Source of the DNA: Synchiropus splendidus
Lineage: Eukaryota > Chordata > Actinopteri > Syngnathiformes > Callionymidae
NCBI RefSeq assembly: GCF_027744825.2
Contig: NC_071334.1
Location: 32,581,937 to 32,645,936 of the forward strand
Direction: 5' to 3'
DNA: 64,000 nucleotides
Shown here: positions 53,006 through 64,000 of the stretch, piece after piece
Position numbering within the stretch: position 1 is the stretch's first letter
How the letters are laid out: every line of letters begins with the position of its first letter
Program-made: the position numbers and the translations under genes
The notes under the pieces: generated by a model
Seen by the model: the letters and a program-made list of their open reading frames with translations, nothing else
The model's database searches: none
What the model was told of the DNA's origin: nothing

Positions 53006-53394
53006 GGCAATATGATGATTTTTAGCTTCCAGCATTTGTCTGCCTGGGTGAATTATGTTCAACCACGGAGTAGCGGCCCATTCAGGAGGTCCCATGAGCT
53101 GGGATGGCGTAATGAATATTCACATGTGGTTCCATCACCTTCACAAGCCCAGCAGCCCGAACAGAGAGGCGCAGAATTCCTTCTTCCCAGAACTCACCAG
53201 CGGCTCTGAGACCTCAGCGGTCTCTTCAACATGTGGGTCTACGTTAGGCGTCCTCCTAGAGTACTTCACCCGGGAGGAGTTCCAGAGGAATCATAAATAG
53301 CTGTCCATCTCAACTTCTGCCCACAGCTTGCAGCGAGTGGTGTGAGTAGGAGTGTAAATAGGCTGGTTATTCAAGAGCTTTGCGTTTTGGTTCA
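53006..53394. other. Unassigned DNA
   Basis: A GC-richer stretch (53060-53290) with overlapping open frames but no recognised domain. It directly follows the SINE relic and may be an unrecognised repeat body. Confidence 0.35.
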
Positions 53395-53680
53395 GCTCTT
53401 TCAGCTGTCCTCATGTCTGAGGACCCATCCATCATCGATCTCATGCACCATCTTTCCCTGACTCGGGAACAAAACCTCAAGATACTCCATTCTTTTCTGA
53501 CCGTGAATCATGGTGCTGGAATTCAAGACATTAAATCCAGCATTCACTGCAAATCTTCTCAATGAGGACTGAAGGTCTGAGGGAGCCAGGAGCAGCTCAT
53601 CATTTGCGTCACTAGTGATGAGATCCTGAGGCCACCAAACGGAAGACTCTGTCCCCCAGAGTCCAAATCTCACTGGAAAT
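53395..53680 (-). mobile_element. LINE reverse-transcriptase relic, separate lineage
   Basis: The minus-strand frame reads (V)RFGLWGTESS, DELLLAPSDLQSSLRRFAVNAGF and YLEVLFPSQGKMVHEID. These match the order VRFGxxRISSLLFADD, LLASSDxDLQxALGRFAAECE and YLGVLFTSEGRMEREID in a very common fish non-LTR retrotransposon RT, from just before catalytic motif C to the thumb region. The FADD itself is lost, and substitutions and small indels show decay. The sequence differs from the jockey/L2-like copies at 5-14 kb. Clade not assigned. Confidence 0.65.
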
Positions 53681-56600
53681 GGTTCTGGCTTTAGTGTGAA
53701 GCCAATTGAGGCCGCTCAGGCATTTTGTCCAACTGGGAATAACTGCCAATGAGAGTTTGGGTGAATTCCAATTCCTTCCTTAATCCTCAATCTCAGTCCT
53801 GAACCTCCAAAATGCCTGCTCCCGTGGAGGGCAAGGCTTGTCCTGATTCTTTGGAAGATCAGTGGAAGAGCAAGAATGAGGAAAGTATCTTCCTCAAGTT
53901 TGAGATTCACCTGCACCTATTGTAGGATTGAGGAATACCCGGACTACCCACAATGCTTTGCGTATTTTCTGCCAACAAAAAATGGTGTCTGAAGAGGGGA
54001 CTAAAACAACCTCTAACTGTAAGTGTTTTCTTTATTAATGGAGAATTAAATATTACAAAACCCAATGTATTATCTTAGTTTAGTTTTTTTTTAAACTAGT
54101 TGTTGCATGACATTTGTTTTAAGATTTTTGTCAATCTCCTTCTCCCTCTGAATTGACAGACTGAATGCCACTTTTGCATAAGGCTACTCCCCACCGTCTG
54201 AGGACGTATCTGCATTAAACAGGTGTCCAATGTTTAAGTGTACCACTGAACACTTGCTTCTGAGGGCTAAGGTTGAGATTGAGGATTAAGGGAGTCTCTT
54301 TATGTCTTAGTTGACAGTGCAACACCAGCAGGAGCTCTCTGGTGCAATGAACTCAATGAATTGTAATGTTGAATCAATGGCCAAAATAGACTGACTTCAA
54401 TTGTGCTTGCTCTGCTTTTGCAGCCAATGAATGCAAATTCATATGTCAGGAAGAAAGAAAGGAACGTGTCAGTACTAAAGTGCTACAGTTCTGGATCATT
54501 TATTCATCTTGTAGTCGTGAGAAGCCATCAGAGAGGCCTTGGGTTTTGAAGAGGCACTGGATAAATAAAATCATTGATCACAAGAATCCCAAAATAAAAC
54601 GGACTGAGTTTGCATGAGCAACTTGTGCTCTGTGTGAAACATTTATCCAATGCTTCATTCGCAGTTGTCACGCTTCTTCCCGCTGCTAGCTCACCAGGTC
54701 GCCGTTATCACCACCATTAACCCAGCGACCCTCTGACCCCGCCGAGTGTGCGCAATTCATTTTACCCTCGTCCAATTATCTCGCAAATTAGCTCTGCCAA
54801 AGTCAGAATGAGGCAATTACCACAAGTGTCTCCAATCAGGAGTTCATCTGCTTGACTAATAACCGCAATCCAGACAGTATTTATTTTTAGAGATGTATCT
54901 CCTGCCCATGTCATCCAAGACAAACAACTCTGAGCCTTTTGCTGTGGTATTTATGTTTTCTCCGAGCGGATTATGAAGAGAAGATCAGGGAAACTGTGGA
55001 GTGTGGAAGTAAGGCAAGTTGAAGTGCAAACAGTTCAAAGGTTTTAGAGTAAAAATAGTGCTTCACATTCCAAACATGTTAGTGTCCAAAAACGATGGAG
55101 GGTATTTTGAAAATTCACGCTGGCTGCTATGAAAAGTCAAAAGAAAGATTCACATATGAACAAAGGCTTAAAAATAAAAGAAATAAATGAAATCAACAAA
55201 AACAAAAGAAAAGAGAACCAGCAATATCCAGAGGTCACAGTCAAGGCTTGTACCAGCAGTGGAAGACAAGACATACTGGTATCGACTTCTGCAGCAGATG
55301 GGATGAGCAGATTCACTTGAGTAACAGTGAAGCCCACCATGTGGTAGCAAGTTAATAATGAGGAAGAGATATTTATCAAACCAAAAGCTATTGAATTATT
55401 TTGTCTGTCCTCTGGTTCGACCTGCAACCTGTAGCTAAATTCAAGATGACTATCAAGAAGCACTGAACTTGATTAGTCCAGAGGAATTCAGTTTAGGTCT
55501 TTGGTGCCTCATTTAGGTTCAAATATACATTTGAAATGAGCAGACTGGTAATTAAATGTGTATATTATTTAATTTTATAATGATTCTGAAGAAAAATACA
55601 CACAGATATAATTCCATATCAACATGTTTCTCAAAGTTTTAGATGAGTTCTGGACCAGAAAAGCTGGCTTGTAAAGTCCTTTCCAGTCAGAGCTGAGTGC
55701 ACAAAGAACCTTGGCCTTAACTCTTTGGTCCCAATGAATCCTTGGTCACTGGTGTCAGCACACGGGCAAAAAACTCTGGAGCGCTCAGTCGGTTGATTTT
55801 ACAATAATGAGTCATCAGCTTTGAGTGAATGGCACAAGGTCTGCACATCTCACACGTGACATTGTGACAAGAGCTTATATCGATGCCGTGTGATGAAGCA
55901 CACTGTCTTGCATTAAGCTTTCTCTGCCTCGCTGACACACACACACACACACAGAGAGATCAGATTTTCTTTTTCATTTTGGTTATCAATTTATGAATCC
56001 AATTGGATTATGGCACCCTTTTCATTTTCTCAGCGGGCTTGGTTTGACTCTCTCTTGGCTCAGCCTGTCTGATTTCCCTTTTTTTCGCCCTCAATGGAAT
56101 GAGCTCAATGACAAAACTAGATTCAGGCCATTATCACCCCCCTGATTCTCTTGTCCTTTCTTTAACTTTAATTACAGACCAGGCTTAACCCTTATTAACC
56201 CAGAACGCTACTGTTGCCCCAGATGACACTGCGGAGAACAGCCGCAGATACTATAGTGTCACCCACTGAGCAAAAGAACAGCAAGAGGGATGTGGAGACT
56301 GATGAATGATATTACAGGTAAATCCAACTACATCAATGATGTGGCTGTGTTTATTCACAGTCTCTGAGCTTGGTATGTATCGTTTTTATATATTTATATT
56401 GTCTCCTTTCCCATGGTTGCTTCAGTTGCCTCGACACTTATATGGTAATGAAACGCATCAATACAGCCTGTAAAACTTTGTGTACCAAACACATGCCCCT
56501 TTGTACAGTCAAACATTGACAAAAAAAAGACACTGAGCTCACTTTGTATAAATAAAGATTATTGTTCAGTCAGTCTCGGAGCACGATCGTCCACACACCA

Positions 56601-56923
56601 CATCCTGAATATGAAACAGCAAAAATAAAGGCTTTGTGTTGGCTCTTAATAATTGAAACAGCTGTGCCCTCTTGTGTTTGAGACAAAAGATCTTCTAATT
56701 AAGCCTATTGCGACTAATAAAAGCTTGCTCAAGTAGGCTCGGTCAGTGGAAATATTGACGCTTAATTCAAGAGAATTGTGCACAAAATTAATATGCAAAT
56801 TGGCTTCCCTCATAGTAATGGCTATTTAAATCAGATGGTGATAGGAGCTCATATAAAACTGAAAACATTTCAAGACAAGAAAAAGTCTGATCCAAAAAAA
56901 TCTGCCCTATTGTGTAAACTCAA
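53681..56923. other. Unassigned DNA with candidate conserved noncoding stretches
   Basis: No gene recognised. Three stretches (about 54660-54900, 55960-56230, 56640-56890) have balanced composition, lack repeats, and hold motif words typical of vertebrate developmental enhancers: CAATTATC and CAAATTAGC; TTTAATTACAG; CTAATTAAG and ATATGCAAATTGG (octamer). A (CA)n tract lies at 55935-55952. Conservation cannot be tested here. Confidence 0.3.
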
Positions 56924-57413
56924 GCCCCATCTATGCTCAACATTAAGCACAGATTCTGACGGAACATTCTGTCTTTCGTCTGTGTAAAATCCTCCCATAT
57001 TTCTGCATGTTTCCGGAATCCTGACCGATACGGACCAAACGGAGCAGTACCACCGGAAACCATGGGGGCAGTGTTGCTGTTGCAGCCTGTTACATAGAAA
57101 CAAAGAAGACAACAATAGCAGAAATTCTCTGTCCTCCAGCCGCAATATATTTAACAGACTCACTGACCACAGCCTCTGACAACGCTGCCTCTGTTTCGTC
57201 TTTTGTTCAAGAGGTACGTTATCAGTACTTCCACTGTCACCATGTTTGTTGTTGTCGTCATGATTTTTTGACCGTGTGCTGCTCCCCCTAGTGGATATAT
57301 TGGTGAACAGCAATACCAACATAAAGAACACATGGAGTACGTGATCAGTGACGGTTACATCATTTCAAACGGACAGGCACAATTTTGTACCTAAAGGCGG
57401 CATAAGGCGGATC
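56924..57413 (+). mobile_element. PIF/Harbinger-like non-autonomous element, copy 2
   Basis: Partner of 46743-47252 in the same orientation, about 490 bp. Shares ACGGACCAAACGGAGCAGTA, ACCATGGGGGCAGTGTTGCT, GCAGAAATTCTCTGTCCTCC, CTCTGTTTCGTCTTTTGTTC and CCTAGTGGATATATTGGTGA. Small indels distinguish the copies, for example in the segment after GTGTTGCTGTTG. The left end CCCCATCTATGCTCAAC matches copy 1; the right end is more diverged. A 153-codon minus-strand frame across it is a by-product, not a gene. Confidence 0.7.
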
Positions 57414-60332
57414 TTATGAAGTATGTTCTGTAAGTGCCCATGGTGGGTTTCCGTAGACGTGAAAAGGATACATAATAATGTTATCCTCTTTGTCTTTCAG
57501 CTGCAAGGGGTTACAGCTGCATGTCAGTCTCTCCTCCTCCTTAACTCACCTTGCTCATCCTCACTCTTCACACCTGCTCTCTTCTTGTCCTCCTCTAATA
57601 GTTGAATTCTTTCAATTATTGAGATTTTCATTTCCCATCCATATGTCTCTTGACTGCTGGACAAAAATCCACTCATTGACGAGTACTACAGTGCAGCTCA
57701 TAAATAAGCCATAAATGAACAAGTCACCCTTCATATTTTGCCTGGTATGGTTTATTGATGTAGATCCATGTGCAGTAGATCCAATCTACTGACTGCAAAG
57801 ACGAGTTTAAAAAGCCATACACGCCTCTGAGGGGTCAGCATGCAGCAGGTGTTTCTCAGCACAGTCATACTTTAGAGCTTATGTTGTTGGCAGTTTGACC
57901 TCTTCACTCGCGAAAAATACAACGTGTTAAGACAGGATCGAAAATGTCAGGCACATCTCCTTGGGGCACCTGCTACACAAAGACACGTCGACTGTTTCAG
58001 AGAAATGTACTGATGCATCATAATAAAAGAGAAATCGCTCTGGAGGTCAGTGCCACAGTGGTTCGGTCATTTGTGCTTCACTGGTTGGAGACACTCAAGC
58101 ATCTTATTAGACACTTTTCTGAGAAGAACAGTGATGTTTCTCCCTCTTGCTAATCTACAATGCACCTAGACCATCAAAGAAAGGACATTGGAGGTCTCTA
58201 GTGTTCTGCTCTGCTCATTTACTATAAGTAAGTGACTAGTCTGAGCTTTTTTCAAATGTCTATGTACAGTGAACTAGACAAAGTAGAACCAAGGCTGAAT
58301 TAGGCTCCATATCTCTAGCACAGTCCGAGTAGTGGGCCCCGTATTCAATGTGAATTCTGGGATCCGAATGAGCAGCGAGAAAAATACATCTCATGAAATC
58401 TGCCCCTTTTTGTGTATGGTCTTGTCCCACATTTCCATCAGAACTTGCAAGTCAGTTCCACCAACAGCAGAACAAAATACAAGCAAATTCACAGCACTTG
58501 TTATGTCACGTAGAGTAGCTAGGTTAAGGTATCCTGGTGCAAACGCAAAGACCCCGTGTGAGAGATTCTGTCTGTGAACCAGAGAATATGGGCAATTTTG
58601 GTTTGAAATGATGCCTCTGAATTTAAATCATCAGGTACTCAACACAACAGCCTTACAGTATAATGAGTTTGTTATTCAACCAACCAAACCCCCCAGATTT
58701 CTGTTACAGCCTTTAAGAGGCTGCTGTTTAATTTGGAGACGTACTGAATAAAGGATCAATGTCCAACACGAACAGCTGCGTGTGAGCTGCACAAACGTAG
58801 AAGCTGATATCTTTCATCTGCTATGCAGGTAGCGTCAACTTTCCTTTCTTTTGTAGCAAAGTTGATTTTAATCTTCAAAAGTAACACAACAGCACGGGAT
58901 ATTCCCCTGGGAAGTATCCTTTAAAGTTTTTTTCCGGCAACATCTAGTTTCTTAAAGCAGCCTTGATATATATCAGACAGGAATTAGGTGAAGGTTGATA
59001 AAGAGGGCTGGTCACTCTATGACCTCTGTTTGTGTTGGCTTGCTGGTGTAGGGCTCCATCGGCCTCCACCACGTACGTCCGCATGACTAATGAAGAAAGC
59101 CAAAGAGGCTGGGGCACAACTCTAGGCAACATTTTTCGAGAGAGGACAAAAGGCCTTCTCTTTGGAGGGAGAAATCGTACTCTTGTTCAGTCTGCTCGTG
59201 TTCCCATGTACTGTAATCGGATATAAACGGACGCACAAAGCCTGTCAGTGTAGACAAGCGCAGAGTGACAGGAGGGACTGCAGCTCCTGAGACCGTGGTG
59301 GCCGAGAGGGTTCTGATTGAGTCCCAAAGGTCAGAGTTCAACACAACTGATTCAAACCTTGTGTCACACATGAGTGTAATATAACAATTCAAATCCTTTT
59401 TTTTAAACCCTCAAAATAATGTTCGGCAAATTTACTCATTTCAGTTTCATAATAAACTACAACCTTATTGCCAGTCCAAAAACAGGTATAATATTTTTAA
59501 TGTTCTCAATGGTTGTTGTGGTTTCTTACTTGTCCTTTCAAATTGTAGCCAGAAAATATACACTGTTTTCTCCACATACAGCTGGTGGTGCTAAATAAAA
59601 GCTTTGTGTCTCGTCTGAGTGAGTGTATCTCCACGCCTGTATATTTTAATAATGGTAACTGGTGGACCGATGGACTTTAAGATGAACTTTTTGTTCATCC
59701 TGAATAAAACAGGACTGGCAAACATGCTGACTGACACCGAGTCGGAAAATCTCAGATGTCAGAACGAAGCCAGAGCTGCTGCCCATTCATATGGAGATAA
59801 AACAGTAATAGTCTCTGGCATCTGATAAGGATCCTCCCCAGTGCTTTTCTATAAAGAGGCGTGTATTCAGCTGAAAAGCGGCCTGACAGGAGATGCATGA
59901 CGAGCTGGAGAGAATGTAGTGGGGGAGAATCCAGCACGGGGGTCTGTGTTGTTTAGTAGAAACAGCTAGTGGAGAGACTGGGAGAATAAATATTGCACAT
60001 ATTTTAAAGATTTCTCCAACAATCAGCTGTGTGAAAGGTTTGTCAGTCAGTCAGTAAGGTATGATAATCGGGGGGAGAAACTTAGATAGTGGGTCACATC
60101 CAAGAATCTCCATCAGGCCAACAGGATCAACATTTTGAGAGAGTTAAATTTTGTTTTTCTTTTGTTTGAAAATACAGTATTTTGGGTACGATTATCCTGT
60201 CCTTTTTTTCCACCTGCCAACATTGGTGCAGGCACATGGAGCTGAATAGAGAAAACATGCTCAAATGAAAAAATAAACCAATAAATACATAACAAATAAT
60301 TAATAAATATAATAACACATAATTTTATAATA
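57414..60332. other. Unassigned intergenic DNA
   Basis: No gene, RNA or known repeat recognised. AT-rich low-complexity sequence near 60260-60330 precedes the Tigger end. Confidence 0.5.
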
Positions 60333-60804
60333 CAGTGGAACCTCGGTCTTCAAACGTCCCAGACTTTGAACAAAGATTTTTTTGCTTCAGATTTTGAATG
60401 AAAATCCAGAACTTGAAAGTCCTGAGAAAAGCCGGAAAAACCATAACGTGCGCAGCCCGCAGCTGACCCACGACACGCTTTGTTATTGTGTATAACGCAG
60501 CCTCTGTATACAGACGTGTCCCGTTAGCTCCATTTACTGACTGTTTTTTCTTCATATTGAGGTGTAAAACCTTTCATGTCTCCACACTGGACCGTGGTAG
60601 AGTGTCACAGGGGAGGTGCTCGCTCTCCACACCTCCGAGGCTGGAGCGCGCACTCCAGGGTTTGATGTCCTGTTGTGGGCTGGAGCTGGGACAGGGATGA
60701 GGCGAGTCTGGGACAGAGCGTGACTTGGTTTATGACTTTGTCACAGCCAAACTGCACAGAAGCACACATTCAGAGCTGGACACGCACCGGGCACTCACCG
60801 AGTC
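60333..60804 (+). mobile_element. Tigger (pogo-like) element, 5' part
   Basis: Begins CAGTGGAACCTCGGTCTTCA right after a TA (60331-60332), the expected Tigger terminus and TA target site. Partial echoes of the terminus follow (ACGTCCCAGACTTTGAACAA). The inner part (GTGCTCGCTCTCCACACCTC, GGCTGGAGCGCGCACTCCAG, GATGTCCTGTTGTGGGCTGG) is typical of the GC-rich leader of fish Tigger copies. The transposase and 3' terminus are absent; the sequence passes directly into another repeat at about 60805. Confidence 0.75.
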
Positions 60805-61206
60805 TTGCAACATCAAACTGATGAAATCACAGGTGTTTCATTGACCTTAAAGCACTCAAAATGCTTTTTTTCGCCCGTGTGTCTGCAGCTTCGCCAACAG
60901 AGCCGATCTACTGGAGGAGCGGAGACGAGAAGAAGCAGCTGAGACCAGCTGTGGTGTCGGGAACTTCTGACACTTGAGCGCTTAACTGTAAATGCAAGAT
61001 GTGAGGAGTTCATGATTCAAGTTCAGAACATTGCAGAGTTTGTTTCATGAGTCAGTCTCAATGCTGTTGCTCGTTTTCAAAACCAGTTCAGAAGCACTCC
61101 TCATGCGTTTGTAACCTTTTTAAGGTGCAGACACTGCACCCGCAGCTTATAGACTGCTGTATGTATTTTCCTGCTTAAATTTAGTGGGTGGGGCTAATAG
61201 TCCAGA
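60805..61206 (+). repeat. Dispersed element family, copy C (lacks left end)
   Basis: From CTTGCAACATCAAACTGATG it aligns with copy B: CATTGACCTTAAAGCACTCA, AAATGCT, ATCTACTGGAGGAGCGGAGA, GAAGAAGCAGCTGAGACCAG, GTTTGTTTCATGAGTCAGTC, to AAATTTAGTGGGTGGGGCTA and TCCAG. It keeps about 50 bp (near 60965-61015) absent from copy B. The first 100 bp or so of the family, including the left terminus, is missing and replaced by the Tigger segment. Confidence 0.75.
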
Positions 61207-62457
61207 ATTTATGATAGATAGATATCAGAACTAGTACTAGTCAACGCTGGTAGTTCCATGAGTTAGTTAACAAAAAAGGTCCACATGTGCACTGTTCACT
61301 CAGGAGCATGTTGGCAGGGTATGATGGTCGGTGCACATGTGTAACCTTATGACAATGCTCCTTCACCCAGCTGCCATTCCACGATATGCCTCAGTGCTCC
61401 ACACACAATCTGTATTCATAATCACACCTCTGCTGGTACTTCACCACCTGGGGCCCATTATGGTTGTGGTTCACCTTCTCATGGGTCTTTGAACACAGGT
61501 TCAATACTCCAATCTTGACGCTAATCACCATATTAGCTTCATACGGCCTCTTCAATAATCCTCTGATGACGCTGGGCTGAGTGTGGAGTATGGTCAGAAA
61601 CTGTACTAAATATAGACAAGGAACAGTACCAGGATCTACCTAATGGACCATTCAGTATCCAAACTCAATGCTGAGGCCGTGGCATCGCTTGCCTTTTTTA
61701 AACATATTTGAATTAGGACAGAACATTTCAACCAACTTCAGTTGAGTCAATGATAATGCACTGCGAAAACAAAACAGATCCATCTCAATCCAGTATAAAG
61801 ACAATAAATTACATTTGGACGACAACCATTTAAGACCAAATGATGAGCCAGTAATTCATCTTTAATTCAGATTTAATAGTTCAAATAAAACCATTTGACA
61901 GAGGAAGTGATTTAGCCATGGGTACATGACCGATTTCTTGAGAGCAACAACCTATTCATTCATTGACAGCTTCATTTTCAAAAATGGACGAACTCAAGCG
62001 ACACATTCTGGTGAGGCAGCAAAACTAGTGTTATGATACAAGCAAACCACCAGTGGAGTAGCGACTCAGATCATCACCAGTAGCCAGAATGTCTGGGCCA
62101 TGGGAAGCTGTAGGAATTACTGTACATATCCTCGAGGTCACAGAGAGCATCTCACAAAACGATCGTCTGCTTGTGTTGAATTTCTATGCTTCAAATTAAC
62201 GGAAGTAATGTAATGTTCTCTATTCGCCGTGATGCCTTGAGAAGAAGTTCCAAGCGCAGTGTAAATATTTATCATAGACTTTACTCACAAGAAGAAAAAG
62301 AAATAGCAGCTCTAGGTGTAGGTGGTAGTGTTTTGGCTAGGTGCCGGCCACATGCAGGACGAGGATGCCTCCACCCCATGATTTATTTATTCATTCCCCT
62401 GAGCCGCATCGAAAGAATATATGGTACAAAAACAGACGCAATGCAATATGGACAACC
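61207..62457. other. Unassigned intergenic DNA
   Basis: No gene recognised. Short GATA unit at about 61213-61224. Reading frames are short. Confidence 0.5.
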
Positions 62458-63134
62458 CATCCTCACTCCTATAGTGCAATACTGTATAATGCGCTTGAGA
62501 AAGTGGACTTCTGCGTCCCATACTGACGACAAAGGCAGCCTTCAGTGTTGCATGTACAGTAATGTACACCTACGCAGGTTCCAGGTGTTGTTGTAGGATT
62601 GTGTGTCGTGGAGCATGAGGAGCATGTGCGGGAATGCACAAGGTGGTTTTGTGGGGATATCGCATGGGGGCGGAGCACGAGGTAGAGGGAGAGAAACAAC
62701 AACAACACATTAACTTCCATACAGCGTTCCAGGTGGGTGTGAGGCTCATGTGGAATACATGAGATGGAGGATCGTAGGGGGCATCGCACTGTGGGGTGGG
62801 GGACGGGGAGACTTATGGAAGCTCTCTTCACTGTCAGTTGCTATTTATAACCCCTTATGTGGCTCTCCTCCTGAGTCTTATAGGTACTGAAAGTCACCAT
62901 AGCCTACATCATCCCATATCTTACCCTAACCCCAACCTCTGTCACCAAACATAGAATGAATGGAGCACCATCCGGTGGCTTACCCTAACCCCAAGCCATA
63001 CTCCGTCTTTTTTTTTTTGCGCGTCACACTGCCAAAGCATCAACATGCAACACTGGAGGCTGCCTTTGAAGTCAGTATAGGACGCAAGAGGAAACCTTCC
63101 AACGTCAATATATAACACCATGGGAGTGAGGATG
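62458..63134. mobile_element. 677-bp element with about 95-bp terminal inverted repeats
   Basis: The left arm (62458-62555) runs CATCCTCACTCCTATAGTGC through CTGCGTCCCATACTGAC to AAAGGCAGCCTTCAGTGTTG. The right arm (63042-63134), read on the minus strand, runs CATCCTCACTCCCATGGTGT, TTGCGTCCTATACTGAC, AAAGGCAGCCTCCAGTGTTG. The arms match at roughly three quarters of positions by eye. The interior has two TACCCTAACCCCAA words about 55 bp apart and G-rich sequence near 62640-62820, and no long ORF. Terminal fragments occur at 6342, 16306 and 33263. This is probably a non-autonomous DNA transposon; superfamily unknown. Confidence 0.7.
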
Positions 63135-64000
63135 TGTAGATTACAAAGGATAATGATGGGCTTTTCTTCACGGGTGAAGGGACCTCACCACACTCCTGCT
63201 GTCTAATCCAGTCAGGCAGGCAAGTATTTATTGAAGGAATTATTGTACAGTTTACATTTTATTTGATACCGTACAGTGAGTTCATAGATTCCCACAGTTT
63301 GTCAACATGTGTGATGTTCCTGAAGGATGTGTTGGGCTTCAAACTTGTCACTACTACAATTCAGATATTGCTTGGTATAAATAGCACCACATGTATCCAC
63401 CAAAAGTCCCCACATTAGCTCTGTATGGAACTGGAAGTACTGGTCAAAAGAAGATGAAGACCATTGACATTCATGGGTGTAAAGGAGGACTTGAAGAGAA
63501 TTGGTTTGACAAGGGAGGATGCACTTGGTCGGCTTTGGTGGGGGATGAATGACAACAGAAGGCTTGCTCAACAAGCCAAGTCAAGCAGATGGCCTGAGCA
63601 TTTGTTAAGGTAACTTGTCTTATTTATTTGTTTTTTACACATGTTTTTGTCTGTGTTGTGCATTGGAGATGTGTCTGTATGGGAGCTGAACACTGAGTCC
63701 AGCAGGCACAGAAGACTCACTAAGACAAACTTTCAATCGTTCAGTCATCATATGGGTGGAACATGTATCGGGAAATATATACCATAAAATCACAAAACAT
63801 TTACTATGGTATGGTAAAATGTTTAATATACACTATTACTGTCTTAGAACGCTATAGTAGAGTAAGGGAAGCAAGCGCATCTTTGACCGACTGAAAGCGT
63901 CTCCAACTGTGCAGAACATACACTAAAGTGATAAGTGAATAGGAATTCACTTATCAAAGTGGTTTATTTCACAGTCTTTCTGTGATGCGTCTTGTGCTAA
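63135..64000. other. Unassigned intergenic DNA
   Basis: No gene or recognised repeat up to the right edge. Confidence 0.5.

Noticed and set aside
56870..57331. 153-codon minus-strand frame
   Set aside because: Lies across the PIF-like repeat copy 2; the corresponding frame in copy 1 is not maintained, and no domain is visible.
62920..63000. CCCTAACCCC words suggesting telomeric repeat
   Set aside because: Only isolated units, not a tandem (TTAGGG)n array; they are part of the inverted-repeat element interior.

Overview
The window looks like teleost fish nuclear DNA. It is AT-rich and CpG-poor, has no operon-like gene packing, and is full of fish-type repeats: jockey-superfamily (L2/CR1/Rex1-like) LINE pieces, hAT-, Tigger- and PIF-like non-autonomous elements, a tRNA-like SINE relic and many microsatellites. 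I found no complete host protein-coding gene. The only long intact reading frame is the reverse transcriptase of a 5'-truncated LINE (9653-11851, + strand). The window reads as an intergenic region or very large introns.

Layout. 1-1000: CpG-rich block with (CT), (TCA) and (CAG) microsatellites; read on the minus strand it resembles a vertebrate promoter/5'UTR, with a possible start codon at 22-20 running off the left edge. 1-5.5 kb: nothing recognised. 5.5-12.1 kb: a cluster of three plus-strand LINE fragments (decayed 3' end; internally deleted copy; near-intact copy). 14.3-14.6 kb: LINE endonuclease relic, minus strand. 15-37 kb: mostly unassigned AT-rich DNA with a long inverted-repeat element (22.6 kb), two copies of a dispersed element (25.4 and 36.0 kb), a 35-bp TA-flanked palindrome (32.5 kb) and fragments of a terminal-inverted-repeat family (6.3, 16.3, 33.3 kb). 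37-48 kb: hAT-like end, A-rich block, foldback element (40.1-40.5 kb), coding-like relic (44.6-45.4 kb), PIF-like repeat copy 1 (46.7-47.3 kb), and a compact hAT-like MITE (47.3-47.5 kb). 50.8-51.5 kb: (TA)n followed by about 640 bp of GATA/GACA (Bkm-type) repeat. 52-64 kb: SINE relic, minus-strand LINE relic of another lineage, several homeodomain/octamer-motif-rich stretches that may be conserved noncoding elements, PIF-like repeat copy 2, a Tigger/other-element chimera (60.3-61.2 kb), and a 677-bp element with both inverted termini (62.5-63.1 kb).

There is no gene network to describe. The biology is that of transposon deposition: autonomous LINEs supply reverse transcriptase, and short terminal-inverted-repeat elements depend on transposases not encoded here. 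The observations most worth following are the 677-bp element and its scattered relatives, the two 0.5-kb PIF-like copies, the Tigger chimera, the promoter-like left edge, and a decayed frame carrying a PCNA-box-like motif near 21.4 kb. Family names were assigned by recognising protein motifs and terminal sequences by eye; none was checked by a database search.
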